Numbered from the stretch's first letter, positions 26,388 through 38,427 are shown. The stretch is 64,000 nucleotides of DNA from Chryseobacterium polytrichastri (GCF_900142445.1 NZ_FRAV01000004.1:1-64000); one strand, 5' to 3'. A program made the numbers and translations. The notes: a model not told the origin generated them from the sequence alone.

Positions 26388-27101
26388 TTAAGGATTTGTA
26401 GAGAAAATAGAACCATTAGCAATTAATGCTCTCCTGTTCATTTTCAAAATATCTCTTACCCATTCTGCGAAATCTTCCGGCTGAAGAACAGTGTCCGGGT
26501 TTCCGTCTGTTAATCCACCTTGGATAGACATATCAGAAGCAATTGTACTTGGTGTTAATGTAATCACACGAATGTTTTGTTTTCTCCATTCCGCCATCAT
26601 AGACTGAGATAAAGAAACAACCGCTGCTTTAGAAGCTGCATAAGCAGACATATTCGGTCCGCCTTTTAAACCTGCTGTTGATGCAACGTTTACGATATCT
26701 CCTTCTCCTTTTGCTTTCATAAAAGGATGAACTGCTTTTGCCGCATAATACACTCCGAAAAGATTGGTTTTAATCACTTGCTCCCAAGTTTCAGAAGGCA
26801 TTTCTTCAATAGAACCGAAGTCTCCTATTCCTGCATTATTAATTAAAATATCTACTCCGCCCAATTGTTCTGCTAAAGATTCGATTCCTGCTTTTACATG
26901 GATTTCGTTATCAACAGAGAAAACTGCATATCCTGCATTGACCCCAAGATTCTTGATCTCTTCAACAGTCATTTTAAGATTTTCCTCATTTCTTCCTGTA
27001 ATACCAACATTTACTCCTTCATTTGCCAATGCTAAAGCAACTGCTTTACCAAGACCTCTTCCTCCACCTGTTACGATGGCATTTTTTCCTTTTATATTCA
27101 T
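26388..27101 (-). CDS. SDR-family oxidoreductase (3-ketoacyl-ACP reductase-like)
   Basis: This 237-residue short-chain dehydrogenase has the cofactor motif TGGGRGLG (11-18), NNAG (about 85-88) and the catalytic S...YAASK (Tyr and Lys near 152 and 156). It resembles FabG-like reductases and is often labelled 3-ketoacyl-ACP reductase, but it stands outside any fatty-acid cluster, so the real substrate is unknown. The start is taken as MNIKGKN at 27101. The longer frame (27128) begins with a poor N-terminus and overlaps the -7 box at 27126-27133. Confidence 0.85.
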   Translation of the reverse strand: MNIKGKNAIVTGGGRGLGKAVALALANEGVNVGITGRNEENLKMTVEEIKNLGVNAGYAVFSVDNEIHVKAGIESLAEQLGGVDILINNAGIGDFGSIEEMPSETWEQVIKTNLFGVYYAAKAVHPFMKAKGEGDIVNVASTAGLKGGPNMSAYAASKAAVVSLSQSMMAEWRKQNIRVITLTPSTIASDMSIQGGLTDGNPDTVLQPEDFAEWVRDILKMNRRALIANGSIFSTNP

Positions 27102-27125
27102 ATTAGTCGTACTTTTTTCGTTCTG

Positions 27126-27133
27126 CAAATTTA
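27126..27133 (-). promoter_or_regulatory. -7 box (TAAATTTG) of the SDR gene
   Basis: TAAATTTG on the minus strand fits TAnnTTTG, 25 bases from the chosen ATG at 27101. This supports the shorter start. Confidence 0.5.
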
Positions 27134-27236
27134 CGAAACCATATTCTTACAGCGCTCATTGAAGGTAGATTTAATTGAAATAGATCATTTGTAATATCTA
27201 TAAGAAGATAAGTTTGTTTAAACCAATTTTAAATTT

Positions 27237-27432
27237 AACCGCAAAAGAAACAAAAGATTAACACTTTAGTATTTTGAGTTAATTATTAAATCGCTAATAA
27301 GGTCACATAAGTTTTAAAAATCTTTGCATATTGAGCGGAGTCGAAATATTATTCTTTTGAGTCGCTTTTGCTTTCTAACAATTAAACAATGTTTAAGAAT
27401 CTGCGAATAGCTTTTGTATACCTTTTGTGGTT
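27237..27432. repeat. MITE-like element with AACCGCAAAAG/CTTTTGTGGTT ends
   Basis: The left end AACCGCAAAAGAAACAAAAG (27237-27256) and right end CTTTTGTATACCTTTTGTGG (27411-27430, followed by TT) are imperfect inverted repeats. The same ends recur at 48205-48398 and 56164-56230. The element fills most of the 27102-27538 gap and contains no gene. Confidence 0.55.
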
Positions 27433-27471
27433 CAATAAAAACTTTAAACAAGTTTGATATAATAAGTAAAC

Positions 27472-27502
27472 AAAAAAAACCTGCCTCATAAAAGAGACAG
27501 GC
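27472..27502 (-). terminator. Terminator of the glycerophosphodiesterase gene
   Basis: On the minus strand CCTGTCTC and GAGGCAGG pair over eight positions with one G-T wobble, around a six-base loop. Eight T follow (complement of 27472-27479). It lies 40 bases past the stop at 27539. Confidence 0.7.
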
Positions 27503-27538
27503 TGAATGCAAGATAAGTTATACTGTTTTGATAATTCT

Positions 27539-28285
27539 TTATTTCTTTTTTAATTGATCAGGAATATTTGTGGTGATAAAACCGATTCCCTGAGCTTTTA
27601 ATTTGTCATATACTGCAACATCATTTACCGTCCAAGAATTGGTGATTAACCCTAATGCTTTTGCTTCTGAAATCCAAGTTGGGTTTTTATCGAAAATACT
27701 GTAATGATAATCAAGACCATCTAAACCTTCTTTTTTGATCTGTTCGGGTGACAATTCTCCATTCAGATATTGAACGATAAATTTAGGTTCTGCTTTTTTG
27801 ATCTCTTTGCAAATATTTAAGCTGAAAGAAATAAATTCACTTTGAGACTCAAGCTTCATATCCTTAATCATCTTGATTGTTTTTGCCGTCAATTCATCTT
27901 CTTTCTCCTTTGTCTTATCAGGCTTAATCTCAACAATTAATTTCAACGATTTATCTTTCTTTCCTTGTTTTAAATAATCTTTCAACGTAGGAAAGTTTTC
28001 ACCGTTTGATAATTTTTCTTTTTCTAAATCCTTAAAATTGGTTTCAGAGATTTCCAATTTACTGTGATGCTCGTCATGGTTAACAACCAAAACACCGTCT
28101 TTCGTCATTCTCACATCAAACTCAGATCCATAAATTTTTAGATTCTGAGCATTTTCTAATGATTTAATTGAATTTTCCGTTGTCGGAGGTTGCGTCTGCC
28201 AATAACCTCTGTGCGCGATAATCTGGGTTTGTGCCTTCATTACTACTGTGCTTAAAACTGCTAACCCTAAGATAAAATTTTTCAT
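27539..28285 (-). CDS. Exported glycerophosphodiester phosphodiesterase (GlpQ-like)
   Basis: This 248-residue periplasmic enzyme hydrolyses glycerophosphodiesters to glycerol-3-phosphate and an alcohol. The signal peptide (LGLAVLSTVVMKAQ) is followed by the GDPD signature: IIAHRGYW (catalytic His and Arg), ENS with the first metal-binding Glu, GSEFDVRMTKDGVLVVNHDE with Glu, Asp and the second catalytic His, and a late WTVND. All catalytic residues are visible. It is shorter than E. coli GlpQ, as usual in Bacteroidota. It is a single gene with its own terminator. Confidence 0.9.
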   Translation of the reverse strand: MKNFILGLAVLSTVVMKAQTQIIAHRGYWQTQPPTTENSIKSLENAQNLKIYGSEFDVRMTKDGVLVVNHDEHHSKLEISETNFKDLEKEKLSNGENFPTLKDYLKQGKKDKSLKLIVEIKPDKTKEKEDELTAKTIKMIKDMKLESQSEFISFSLNICKEIKKAEPKFIVQYLNGELSPEQIKKEGLDGLDYHYSIFDKNPTWISEAKALGLITNSWTVNDVAVYDKLKAQGIGFITTNIPDQLKKK

Positions 28286-28350
28286 AATATAATTAGATAA
28301 TTAATATATAAGTTGTGAAACTCTCTGATAAAGGTAATGTTAAATTTAAA

Positions 28351-28448
28351 AATGAATGGTCAATAGTAAATGAACTTGTTATTAATTTTTAAAGTAACCG
28401 TTTTTTATAATTGACTATGAACTCACTAAGTAAAATTGACCATTCATT
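28351..28448. repeat. Palindromic intergenic element (AATGAATGGTCAA ends)
   Basis: AATGAATGGTCAA (28351-28363) and TTGACCATTCATT (28436-28448) are perfect 13-bp inverted repeats about 72 bases apart. Inner imperfect pairing (CAATAGT with ATTGACTATG) extends the fold. It lies between two minus-strand genes and may also act as the terminator of the TonB-dependent receptor gene. Confidence 0.55.
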
Positions 28449-28461
28449 ATGTATATTCTAT

Positions 28462-31400
28462 TTAGAAACTATACTTCGCTCCAATTTGAATTTGGTATGG
28501 ATTCCCAGATAATGGTTCTAAACCACTCGTGTTTAAGCTATATTGAAGCTGCTTCGTCACCTGATCAAATCCTGTGATTCTATACAAAGACATATTATTG
28601 TATGCTTTATTAACTCCCCATTCTTTGTTAAGTAAATTCGCCACGTTGAAAATATCAACAGAAAGTTCAAATGCACCAATTTTTTCAAACTTGATCTTCT
28701 TTGCTACACGAACATCCCAAACTCCATAAAATTTATTCTTTCCACCATTTCTTTCTGCAATTTTATTATTGTAATCGGTAATGTAGTTTTTCAGTGCCTG
28801 ACCTACTTCTGGATTATCAATCAATGTCTGAGTAAGATTCGGGAAAATATATGCTAAATCATTAGAATCAACAAAATCTCCGTTTACGTTTCCACCTGCA
28901 GTCACAGAGAAACGTGTTCCGCCCATTCCCGCATATCTGATTCCTAAAGTAAATCCTGCAATCGTTGGTGAGTTACCATAAATAACCACTTTATTTCTAA
29001 ATTGATTATCAGAATAAGACATTCTTAAATTTCTAGGATCACCAGAAACCAATGTAGACAATGTTGCCGAATTGGCTACGTTCCCGTTGTATGAGGTATT
29101 ATCTTTTATATCTGCCCAAGTATAACTTGCCGTAATTTCACCATCTTTCCAGTAACGGTAACTTGTATCTGCTACAAATGAAAATTGGTTAACCTTTCCA
29201 TCACTTACCAGCTCCAGAACTCTACCAAAATTTTTGTTAATTCTTCCGTCTTTCCAGTTCATTGTTCCATTGGCAGCAATTGAAGCAGCGGGAACATAAA
29301 CTCCTCTTCCTCCTTCATTATCCAGAGTAAAATAAGGATTGGTCACCATGTTTCTGTCATAATAGAAATAATTATTTCTACCTAAAGCCATGTAAGCTGC
29401 AACTCCCGCTCTGAATCTTTCATTGAAGAAATGTGTATAAGAAATATTTGCTTTGTAAACGATTGGGATTTTTGCATCTTTTCCTGTATAATTGATTGTT
29501 GGAAGCTGATATTGAGACAATGTAGGAACCGTTCCGTAATCATTTCTATAACTGTTAAAATCAGGTGTTAAACCAATTTGCGAAGGATTTACATCAAGCG
29601 TTGCCAAATGTCTTCCATCAAATACCAAATTATTGATAATCATATAATTGTTAATATCAGATGAAAAAATACCCGCTCCAAATTTCAAGAAATCTTTATT
29701 CCCTTCATTCATATTCCAATCAAGCTGAAATCTTGGCTGAATGATAAAAGATTTAATTTGATTATCTGTTCGGATTCCCATTTCATCAAATAATTTTTGG
29801 TTAAATCCTGCTTTCGGATATCCTCCGTAATCTAGTCTTAAACCAGCCATTAAATCCAAACCTTTTGCAATTTTAGTCTGAATTTGTCCATACACTCCTA
29901 AATTATAAATATTTGATTTCACAGACGGATCTTCCACCAAAGGAACTTCTCTATAAAATCTGTAAGCAACAAGATTATTAAAATTATACAAATTATCACC
30001 TCCATTTACTACAGGATTTTCTCTGAACTGAAATCTTCCGTTCACCTCACTTCCATAAATAGATTTTGACATCGTATACATTAAATCTGCTCCGAAAGTA
30101 TATTTAATCTTATCTGTATTGTAATATAAATTGTCTACAATCTGGAACACATTATTTCTAAAACTTTCCTGCCCGAAACGGTGACCTCCAATCTGGATAT
30201 TTGTTGCCCTATCTTTTCCATCAATATTTGAAACAATATTTTCAACGACAGCTCTAGGAACTGCATGTCCTAATTCATTGTTTTGGTAACTATCTTGTGC
30301 AGTGTATAGATATTGGGCTTTTAATTCGTTGGTCATGTTTGGTCTTAGGTTCGATCTTAAAGTTAATAACAAACTGTTATCTAAATTTTTATCATTCCCA
30401 TAAGACTCAAATGCATTAATTGCTGTATTGTCTACTAAACCGTTTTTATTTAAATCGTAAGTAAAGTTGTTTCTTAAAGTCAATAAGTTTTTATCATTAA
30501 TCTGCCAATCTAAACGCAAAAATGCCGCATCAGAATTTCTTACTTTATCGAAACTTCCGAATTGAGGGCTATTCCCCACTCCGTATTTAGCTCTTGCAAT
30601 ATCTAAGAATTTATTTAAAGTAGATTGTGTTGTATTTAATCTAAGTTCATCCTCATGAGATCTGATATCTGCAATCTGTAACGGCCTTGAGTCTAACTGA
30701 TGATCCCAAGCCATGAAGAAATGCAATTTATTCTTGATGACCGGTCCACCCAAAGAGAAACCAAACTGGGACGTTGAGAAATCATTATTAATTTTGTTGC
30801 CTCTGATATCATATTTGCTCGAAAGCCAATTTGTTCTCAAATATTCCCAAGCACTTCCTGAAAATTTGTTGGTCCCGGATTTCGTAACCGCACTTACAGT
30901 TCCACCACCACTTCTTCCAAGTGTAACATCATATTGGTTGGTGGTCACTTTGAATTCACGAACCGCTTCAATCGAAATGGAAAACGGAGCACCACTTCGG
31001 CTCGTTGTAGCCCCTGCAGAAGTAGGGTTTTTCGCAGTCATCCCATCAATCGTAAAATTGGTAGAAGAGCTCAACTGACCAGAAATACTTCCGTTTTTAC
31101 CACTTAAAGGAGAAAGCTCAGCCAAATTGGCAAAGTTCCTTCCGTTTACAGGCAATATCCCAATGTTTTTAGTGGTAATGGCTGTTGCAGCACCTAAGTT
31201 TCCAATCTTATTTTTCAGATTACCTGTGATGACAACCTCTTCAATGCTTTTCTCTTTGTTTGCCAAGTCTACGTTTACCGTTACCTGATCACCAAAATTT
31301 ACTGTGTAGCCCTCTTTTTTCTCATCATTTACGATAACTGTGTAAGGTCCACCAAGAGGAATTTCTTTAAAGATGTACTCTCCTTTTGAGTTGGTTTCGG

Positions 31401-31572
31401 TTTCAGTTTTGAAACCTGTGGACTCATTGATAATGGTCACTTTTACTTTCTCCTGAGCATTGTTTCCTTTATTCACAACCTTTCCAACAATAGAAGCCTG
31501 TGTGGTCTGTGCGTATGCAACAGTTCCCAAACTCAAAAACAATAACCCTAATACAATCTTTACTTTTTTCAT
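28462..31572 (-). CDS. Oar-like TonB-dependent receptor
   Basis: This 1036-residue outer-membrane protein has a signal peptide (VLGLLFLSLGTVAYAQ), a CarboxypepD_reg-like beta-sandwich (about 25-108), a plug domain (about 112-240, with LPVNGRNFANLAELSP, TIDGMTAKNP and GTVSAVTKSGTNKFSG) and a long beta-barrel ending in a terminal Phe (IGAKYSF). The plug wording and size match the Oar/OmpA-related group rather than SusC, and no SusD gene is adjacent. It imports an unknown large or scarce substrate using TonB energy. TAGCTTTG (31591-31598) is its likely -7 box. Confidence 0.9.
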   Translation of the reverse strand: MKKVKIVLGLLFLSLGTVAYAQTTQASIVGKVVNKGNNAQEKVKVTIINESTGFKTETETNSKGEYIFKEIPLGGPYTVIVNDEKKEGYTVNFGDQVTVNVDLANKEKSIEEVVITGNLKNKIGNLGAATAITTKNIGILPVNGRNFANLAELSPLSGKNGSISGQLSSSTNFTIDGMTAKNPTSAGATTSRSGAPFSISIEAVREFKVTTNQYDVTLGRSGGGTVSAVTKSGTNKFSGSAWEYLRTNWLSSKYDIRGNKINNDFSTSQFGFSLGGPVIKNKLHFFMAWDHQLDSRPLQIADIRSHEDELRLNTTQSTLNKFLDIARAKYGVGNSPQFGSFDKVRNSDAAFLRLDWQINDKNLLTLRNNFTYDLNKNGLVDNTAINAFESYGNDKNLDNSLLLTLRSNLRPNMTNELKAQYLYTAQDSYQNNELGHAVPRAVVENIVSNIDGKDRATNIQIGGHRFGQESFRNNVFQIVDNLYYNTDKIKYTFGADLMYTMSKSIYGSEVNGRFQFRENPVVNGGDNLYNFNNLVAYRFYREVPLVEDPSVKSNIYNLGVYGQIQTKIAKGLDLMAGLRLDYGGYPKAGFNQKLFDEMGIRTDNQIKSFIIQPRFQLDWNMNEGNKDFLKFGAGIFSSDINNYMIINNLVFDGRHLATLDVNPSQIGLTPDFNSYRNDYGTVPTLSQYQLPTINYTGKDAKIPIVYKANISYTHFFNERFRAGVAAYMALGRNNYFYYDRNMVTNPYFTLDNEGGRGVYVPAASIAANGTMNWKDGRINKNFGRVLELVSDGKVNQFSFVADTSYRYWKDGEITASYTWADIKDNTSYNGNVANSATLSTLVSGDPRNLRMSYSDNQFRNKVVIYGNSPTIAGFTLGIRYAGMGGTRFSVTAGGNVNGDFVDSNDLAYIFPNLTQTLIDNPEVGQALKNYITDYNNKIAERNGGKNKFYGVWDVRVAKKIKFEKIGAFELSVDIFNVANLLNKEWGVNKAYNNMSLYRITGFDQVTKQLQYSLNTSGLEPLSGNPYQIQIGAKYSF

Positions 31573-31590
31573 ATCTTCAAATTAGCTGTG

Positions 31591-31598
31591 CAAAGCTA
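31591..31598 (-). promoter_or_regulatory. -7 box (TAGCTTTG) of the TonB-dependent receptor gene
   Basis: TAGCTTTG on the minus strand matches TAnnTTTG and lies 18 bases upstream of the ATG at 31572. Confidence 0.55.
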
Positions 31599-31780
31599 CC
31601 TTGACTTTGAGGGCTTAGTGTTTAACATAATTTTAACATTTTTGTAATTAAATTAGAACATTATGTTAACTAAGTTTAAACATGTATTTTATTCTCTACA
31701 CAATCAATCTGTTGGAATATGTTACGCGATATTAACTTTCTCACTATATTTAATTGTCTTATTTTTTTAAATGCAATTAG

Positions 31781-33820
<2,040 letters not shown>

Positions 33821-33843
33821 AAAATTTAATATAAAACTTTACA

Positions 33844-33880
33844 TAAGCCATTGAGATTGATTCTTAATGGCTTATTTTTG
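33844..33880 (+). terminator. ligA terminator overlapping the next promoter
   Basis: TAAGCCATT (33844-33852) and AATGGCTTA (33866-33874) form a nine-base-pair stem followed by TTTTT. The same bases 33873-33880 read TATTTTTG, a -7 box 37 bases ahead of the gene at 33917. Terminator and promoter are therefore superimposed. Confidence 0.65.
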
Positions 33881-33916
33881 CCCTCGATTAAAGAAATAAC
33901 AAACTAATAACAACCC

Positions 33917-36900
33917 ATGAAGAAAATCTACTTAATCATATTTATGATTTTGTTTTCTGCGTTGAAGGCTCAGAATATCTCATTTTATGATCAAAATTTA
34001 AAGAATAAAATCCTAAGCTCAAATTCGAGCAATCAAATTGCAAAGAATATTTCCGGAAACTTTTTTGCGATAGATGCTAATTCCGACGGGCAAATAAGCA
34101 CAACCGAAGCCTCTCAGGTGAGTTATCTGGATGTGAGTAACAGCAATATTTCGAATACTTTAGGATTAACTTCCTTTACCAATCTTATTACTTTAAAAAT
34201 TAATAATAATTCATTAACGGGCACTTTAAACTTGTCCAGTATTACCACTTTAAAGAATATTGAATGTCAAAATAACGTTTTATCTATTCTGACTTTGGAC
34301 AATCCTACTTCTGTAAATGTATCTAATAACCATTTATATACTTTCAATACTACTTATGGCGCTACAGGTCTTATTTATTTAAATATAAGCAACAATTATT
34401 TCAGTATCTTTACAATAGATTATCCTTCTCTTGTAGACTTTTCTGCAGATGGAAATCCAATGACGCAGATGAATTTCACTCAGGCATCTCCGGCTGGGTT
34501 TGTACTTAATCCTATAACTCAGGTGGAAACACTTACGTTTTCAAGCTACGGATATACTCCTCCATCATTTACAATAGCTAACTTTCCTAATCTTAAATAT
34601 CTTCATGGCGCAATACAACCTGTAAATGGTTTGCTAATTGAAAACCTCCCATCATTATCTTATTCTACAATCAGTTGCCATAAAATAATAGTAAAAAATA
34701 TCAATCCTTCTATTGATATTAATGGTTTAAGCTTTAATATTGATGAATTTCATTTACAGGGAACTTCAAATACAGCCATTCTCAATTACCAGGCTATTCG
34801 TGCTAAAAAATATTATTTTGAAGATCTGACAAGTGTAACCGATTTGAACTTTTATGTAGATGAGGACACAACTGAGGTACATTTCAGCAATTTACCTATC
34901 TTAAATAATCTAAAATTTGGCACCACCTCATCTAACCCAAATGCCTGCCTTGCCACCGTTGATCTGAGCACAATTCCGTCATTAAAAAACTTTGAAATAA
35001 ATAATCTTCGATACAGCTCGATGAATTTCTCAAACCTTAACCTACTAAAGAAAATAACACTGAACGGAACGAGCTGCAATCCAAGCAATTCGGTTCTGAA
35101 TATTTCTAATCTGCCACAATTAGAAGAAATTTTTATTAAAGACCGTTATTTAAAAACACTTACTATAAATACCCTCAATTCATTAAAAAGTATTGCATTG
35201 AATAGTATAAGTTGCCAATCCATAACATTGTCTTCTCTTCCACAATTGGTTTCATTCCTAATGGATTCAAACAGCAATGCTACAAATACATTACCTTCTT
35301 TGGATTTCAACAACTTACCAAGCTTACAATCTATTGAATTACTGAGACCATTTGTAAACGCAGTAACCTTTAATAATTTACCTAGTTTAAAAACATTTAA
35401 AGTTGAAGATCCTTATTCTGTTTATTTCTCCAGTGATATTTCTACTTCCTACAATTTTTCAAACTTACCATTATTAGAGAATATTATTTTAAATAATTCC
35501 AAAATAATTCCATTGACTTTAAATAACTTACCAAGCTTAAAAAATTTAACGGTTAAGAGAACATATTTTGGAACAAACTATACATTCCAAAATCTTCCAT
35601 TGCTGGAAAATGTTACCATTGAAAATCCCCATATTTCAAGTCCGGGAACCATCATTAACTTAAGTGATCTGGCATTCAATAACTTACCTTCTATAAAAAA
35701 TATTACATTAAAAGACTTTTACTCATTAAATACTTTAAATTTAGGAAATACCAACACTACACTGGAAAACTTTTCCATGAAAAGCGAGATCGCAACGTAT
35801 GGAAACTTAACTTCCTTTACATTTAACGATTTTCCTCAGTTGAGAGCTCTTCAATTTAATCGTAAGCTGAACAATCTTCAATTGACAAACTTACCGCAGC
35901 TAAACACGCTGAATGTAAACAGTAATAATTTTACTACTCTGAATATCGGAAATTTACCCGCATTACAAAATTTCACATCAAATTATAATTATTATACTTC
36001 GGGTCAGTATAATATTAATTTCACCAATCTGCCTGTCCTAAAAAAGGTAAATGTAAGTTATAACAACGGATATTTAAAAAAAATCGACCTATCGCAAGTT
36101 CCTCAATTGGAAGAACTTCAATTTATTGCCAACAATTCAGGATATCCGCAAACACTGGATTATATCAATTTAAAAAACGGAAACCCAAATCTATTGGTTT
36201 TAAATACTGAATATATCAAAAATATTTGTGTAGATGATGACAGCGAAAGAGCTTTGGTTCAAAGTTTAGATACAAGTCTTGCTAATACAATTTTCACATC
36301 TTACTGCACATTGGCTCCGGTCGGAAACATCTACAAAGTAATAGGAACAGCGTCTTACGATTATAACAATAATGGATGCAACTCTTCGGATCCTAAGTTT
36401 CCTTATCTGAAATTCGGGATCAACTCGGGTGGAATTTCTAGTGTTTACACAACGAACCAAACTGGAACATTTAATATTCCTTTACAAACTGGAAATCATA
36501 TCATTACTCCAATTATTGAAAACCCTACCTATTACAATTTTTCTCCAACAAACTTTACAGCCGATTTCCCTACACAAGCAAGCCCTCTGACACAAAATTT
36601 ATGCTTCACACCCAACGGAACCCATAATGATTTGGAAGTGGTAATCATTCCTGTAAATGCTGCTGCTCCAGGCTTTAATACGAAGTATAAAATTATTTAT
36701 AAAAACAAAGGAACAGGAGTACAGTCCGGAACATTATCATTCAGCTACACTGATAATTTGATGAATTATTTGAACGCTACAATTGTTCCAAATTCACAAT
36801 CTACAGGACTATTAAACTGGAATTTCACCAATCTTCTTCCCTTTGAAACAAAAGAAATTACAGTAACTTTCAAATTAAATACCCCTACACAAACTCCTGC

Positions 36901-37669
36901 TTTGAACAGTGGAGACATTCTACATTTTACAACTCAAATTAATGCAGGAACAGACGAAACACCTTTAGATAATATATTTACTCTGCATCAAACGGTTGTT
37001 AATTCTTTTGACCCAAATGATAAAACATGCTTGGAGGGAACTTCAATTTCTCAGGCTAAAGTTGGAGATTATGTTCATTATCTAATCAGATTTGAAAATA
37101 CAGGAACTGCAAATGCTCAAAACATTGTGGTAAAAGATGTTATTGATATTTCTAAATTCGATATATCAAGTTTAGTTGCGTTGAACGGAAGTCATAATTT
37201 TATAACTAGAATTACAAATCCCAATACGGTTGAATTTATTTTTGAAAACATTCAACTTCCATTTAATAATTCGACTAATGACGGATATGTTTCATTTAAA
37301 ATTAAAACAAAATCTACTTTAAATCTTGGTGATAGCTTTAGTAATACAGCTAATATTTATTTTGATTATAACCATCCAATTATTACAAATACATATACAA
37401 CATCGGTTCAGAATGTATTAGCGACATCAGAAATTAATAACAATAAAAGTACTTTCAGTATTTATCCGAATCCTGTAAAAGACATTTTATCTATTCAATC
37501 AAAAGAGAAAATTGTAAAAGCTGAGATTTATGATGCAGCCGGAAGAGTTTTAAAAGCTGTAAGTGTAACAGACAACTCAATCAATGTTTCTGAACTTTCA
37601 AAAGGAAATTATCTCATTAAATTATCTACAAAAGATAAAACAGTGACGCAGAAGTTTATTAAAAATTAA
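33917..37669 (+). CDS. Large leucine-rich-repeat protein secreted by T9SS
   Basis: This 1250-residue surface or secreted protein has a signal peptide (LIIFMILFSALKAQ), an EF-hand or dockerin-like loop DANSDGQISTTE (53-64), and irregular leucine-rich repeats over about 70-780 with the recurring phrase NNLPSLKxxxL and variants. A carboxypeptidase-regulatory-like segment (about 800-880), two beta-sandwich domains (about 900-1165, including FDPNDKTCLEG and YLIRFENTGTANAQ, a Bacteroidota DUF11/DUF7619-like pattern) and a type IX secretion sorting domain (about 1180-1250: FSIYPNPVKDILSI, GNYLIKL) complete it. Such proteins usually serve in adhesion or interaction. Its ligand is unknown. Confidence 0.85.
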   Translation: MKKIYLIIFMILFSALKAQNISFYDQNLKNKILSSNSSNQIAKNISGNFFAIDANSDGQISTTEASQVSYLDVSNSNISNTLGLTSFTNLITLKINNNSLTGTLNLSSITTLKNIECQNNVLSILTLDNPTSVNVSNNHLYTFNTTYGATGLIYLNISNNYFSIFTIDYPSLVDFSADGNPMTQMNFTQASPAGFVLNPITQVETLTFSSYGYTPPSFTIANFPNLKYLHGAIQPVNGLLIENLPSLSYSTISCHKIIVKNINPSIDINGLSFNIDEFHLQGTSNTAILNYQAIRAKKYYFEDLTSVTDLNFYVDEDTTEVHFSNLPILNNLKFGTTSSNPNACLATVDLSTIPSLKNFEINNLRYSSMNFSNLNLLKKITLNGTSCNPSNSVLNISNLPQLEEIFIKDRYLKTLTINTLNSLKSIALNSISCQSITLSSLPQLVSFLMDSNSNATNTLPSLDFNNLPSLQSIELLRPFVNAVTFNNLPSLKTFKVEDPYSVYFSSDISTSYNFSNLPLLENIILNNSKIIPLTLNNLPSLKNLTVKRTYFGTNYTFQNLPLLENVTIENPHISSPGTIINLSDLAFNNLPSIKNITLKDFYSLNTLNLGNTNTTLENFSMKSEIATYGNLTSFTFNDFPQLRALQFNRKLNNLQLTNLPQLNTLNVNSNNFTTLNIGNLPALQNFTSNYNYYTSGQYNINFTNLPVLKKVNVSYNNGYLKKIDLSQVPQLEELQFIANNSGYPQTLDYINLKNGNPNLLVLNTEYIKNICVDDDSERALVQSLDTSLANTIFTSYCTLAPVGNIYKVIGTASYDYNNNGCNSSDPKFPYLKFGINSGGISSVYTTNQTGTFNIPLQTGNHIITPIIENPTYYNFSPTNFTADFPTQASPLTQNLCFTPNGTHNDLEVVIIPVNAAAPGFNTKYKIIYKNKGTGVQSGTLSFSYTDNLMNYLNATIVPNSQSTGLLNWNFTNLLPFETKEITVTFKLNTPTQTPALNSGDILHFTTQINAGTDETPLDNIFTLHQTVVNSFDPNDKTCLEGTSISQAKVGDYVHYLIRFENTGTANAQNIVVKDVIDISKFDISSLVALNGSHNFITRITNPNTVEFIFENIQLPFNNSTNDGYVSFKIKTKSTLNLGDSFSNTANIYFDYNHPIITNTYTTSVQNVLATSEINNNKSTFSIYPNPVKDILSIQSKEKIVKAEIYDAAGRVLKAVSVTDNSINVSELSKGNYLIKLSTKDKTVTQKFIKN

Positions 37670-37690
37670 TGTAAACACAAAATCAAAATT

Positions 37691-37719
37691 AAAGACTGTC
37701 TTTGTAGGCAGTCTTTTTT
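37691..37719 (+). terminator. Intrinsic terminator of the LRR protein gene
   Basis: AAAGACTGTC (37691-37700) and GGCAGTCTTT (37707-37716) pair over about ten positions around a TTTGTA loop, followed by TTT. It is a clear hairpin with a T-run 22 bases past the stop. Confidence 0.75.
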
Positions 37720-37777
37720 GCATTATGAATACAAATTTTATCGTAATTTTATTTTTAAGAAGTTTAACATTTTAAAT

Positions 37778-38422
37778 ATGGAATTTTTACAAGACCATTC
37801 TGTTCATAATGAACTGTTGCTGATATTTATTTCGGTGATTCTTGGGCTTTTCATTGGTGCAGAGCGTGAATATCAAAATAAGTCGGCTGGCCTGCGTACT
37901 TTTATTTTGATTTGCTTTGGATCTTGCTTATTCACTATCCTTTCCATTAAAATTGGTATTGGAAATCCTGATCGTTTAGCTGCTAATATTATTACAGGAA
38001 TTGGTTTCCTTGGCGCCGGGGTTATTTTTAAAGGTGACAATAAAATTGAAGGAATTACAACTGCCACAACTATTTGGGCAACTGCTTCTATTGGAATGGC
38101 GGTAGGATCAGGGTATGTTTACCTCTCACTTTTGGGAACAGCATTGATATTATTTATTTTACATTCATTAACGTATTTACAGAATTTCATCGACAATAAT
38201 CATAAAATAAGAGAATATAAAATCGCTGTTACAAGCTCAGAACAGATAAGACACTGTGAAGAGTTATTCAGAAATAATAACTTGAAACACCTGATGATAG
38301 GACAACAATATACGTTGGGAAATCTTTCAACAACCTGGCGACTCACAGGCAAAAATAAACGTCATGAAACTTTGATTAAGCAACTCATGAATGATCCAAA
38401 AATAATTGCTTATCAGTTTTAA
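37778..38422 (+). CDS. MgtC/SapB family inner-membrane protein
   Basis: This 214-residue protein has four or five hydrophobic segments in the first 140 residues, with the family signatures GLFIGAERE, KSAGLRTFILICFGSCLFT, ANIITGIGFLGAGVIFKGDN and TTATTIWATASIGMAVG. The C-terminal part is soluble and ACT-like. MgtC relatives modulate Mg homeostasis or the F-ATPase in other bacteria. The role here is unknown. The start is placed at MEFLQDH (37778); a 20-codon upstream extension is AT-rich and basic and unlikely to be translated. Confidence 0.88.
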   Translation: MEFLQDHSVHNELLLIFISVILGLFIGAEREYQNKSAGLRTFILICFGSCLFTILSIKIGIGNPDRLAANIITGIGFLGAGVIFKGDNKIEGITTATTIWATASIGMAVGSGYVYLSLLGTALILFILHSLTYLQNFIDNNHKIREYKIAVTSSEQIRHCEELFRNNNLKHLMIGQQYTLGNLSTTWRLTGKNKRHETLIKQLMNDPKIIAYQF

Positions 38423-38427
38423 AAAGA

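Noticed and set aside
27314..27511. A 65-codon ORF between the SDR and glycerophosphodiesterase genes
   Set aside because: It spans a MITE-like element and a terminator hairpin.
28462..31572. SusC-type glycan importer
   Set aside because: No SusD gene is adjacent, and the plug wording fits the Oar-like group.
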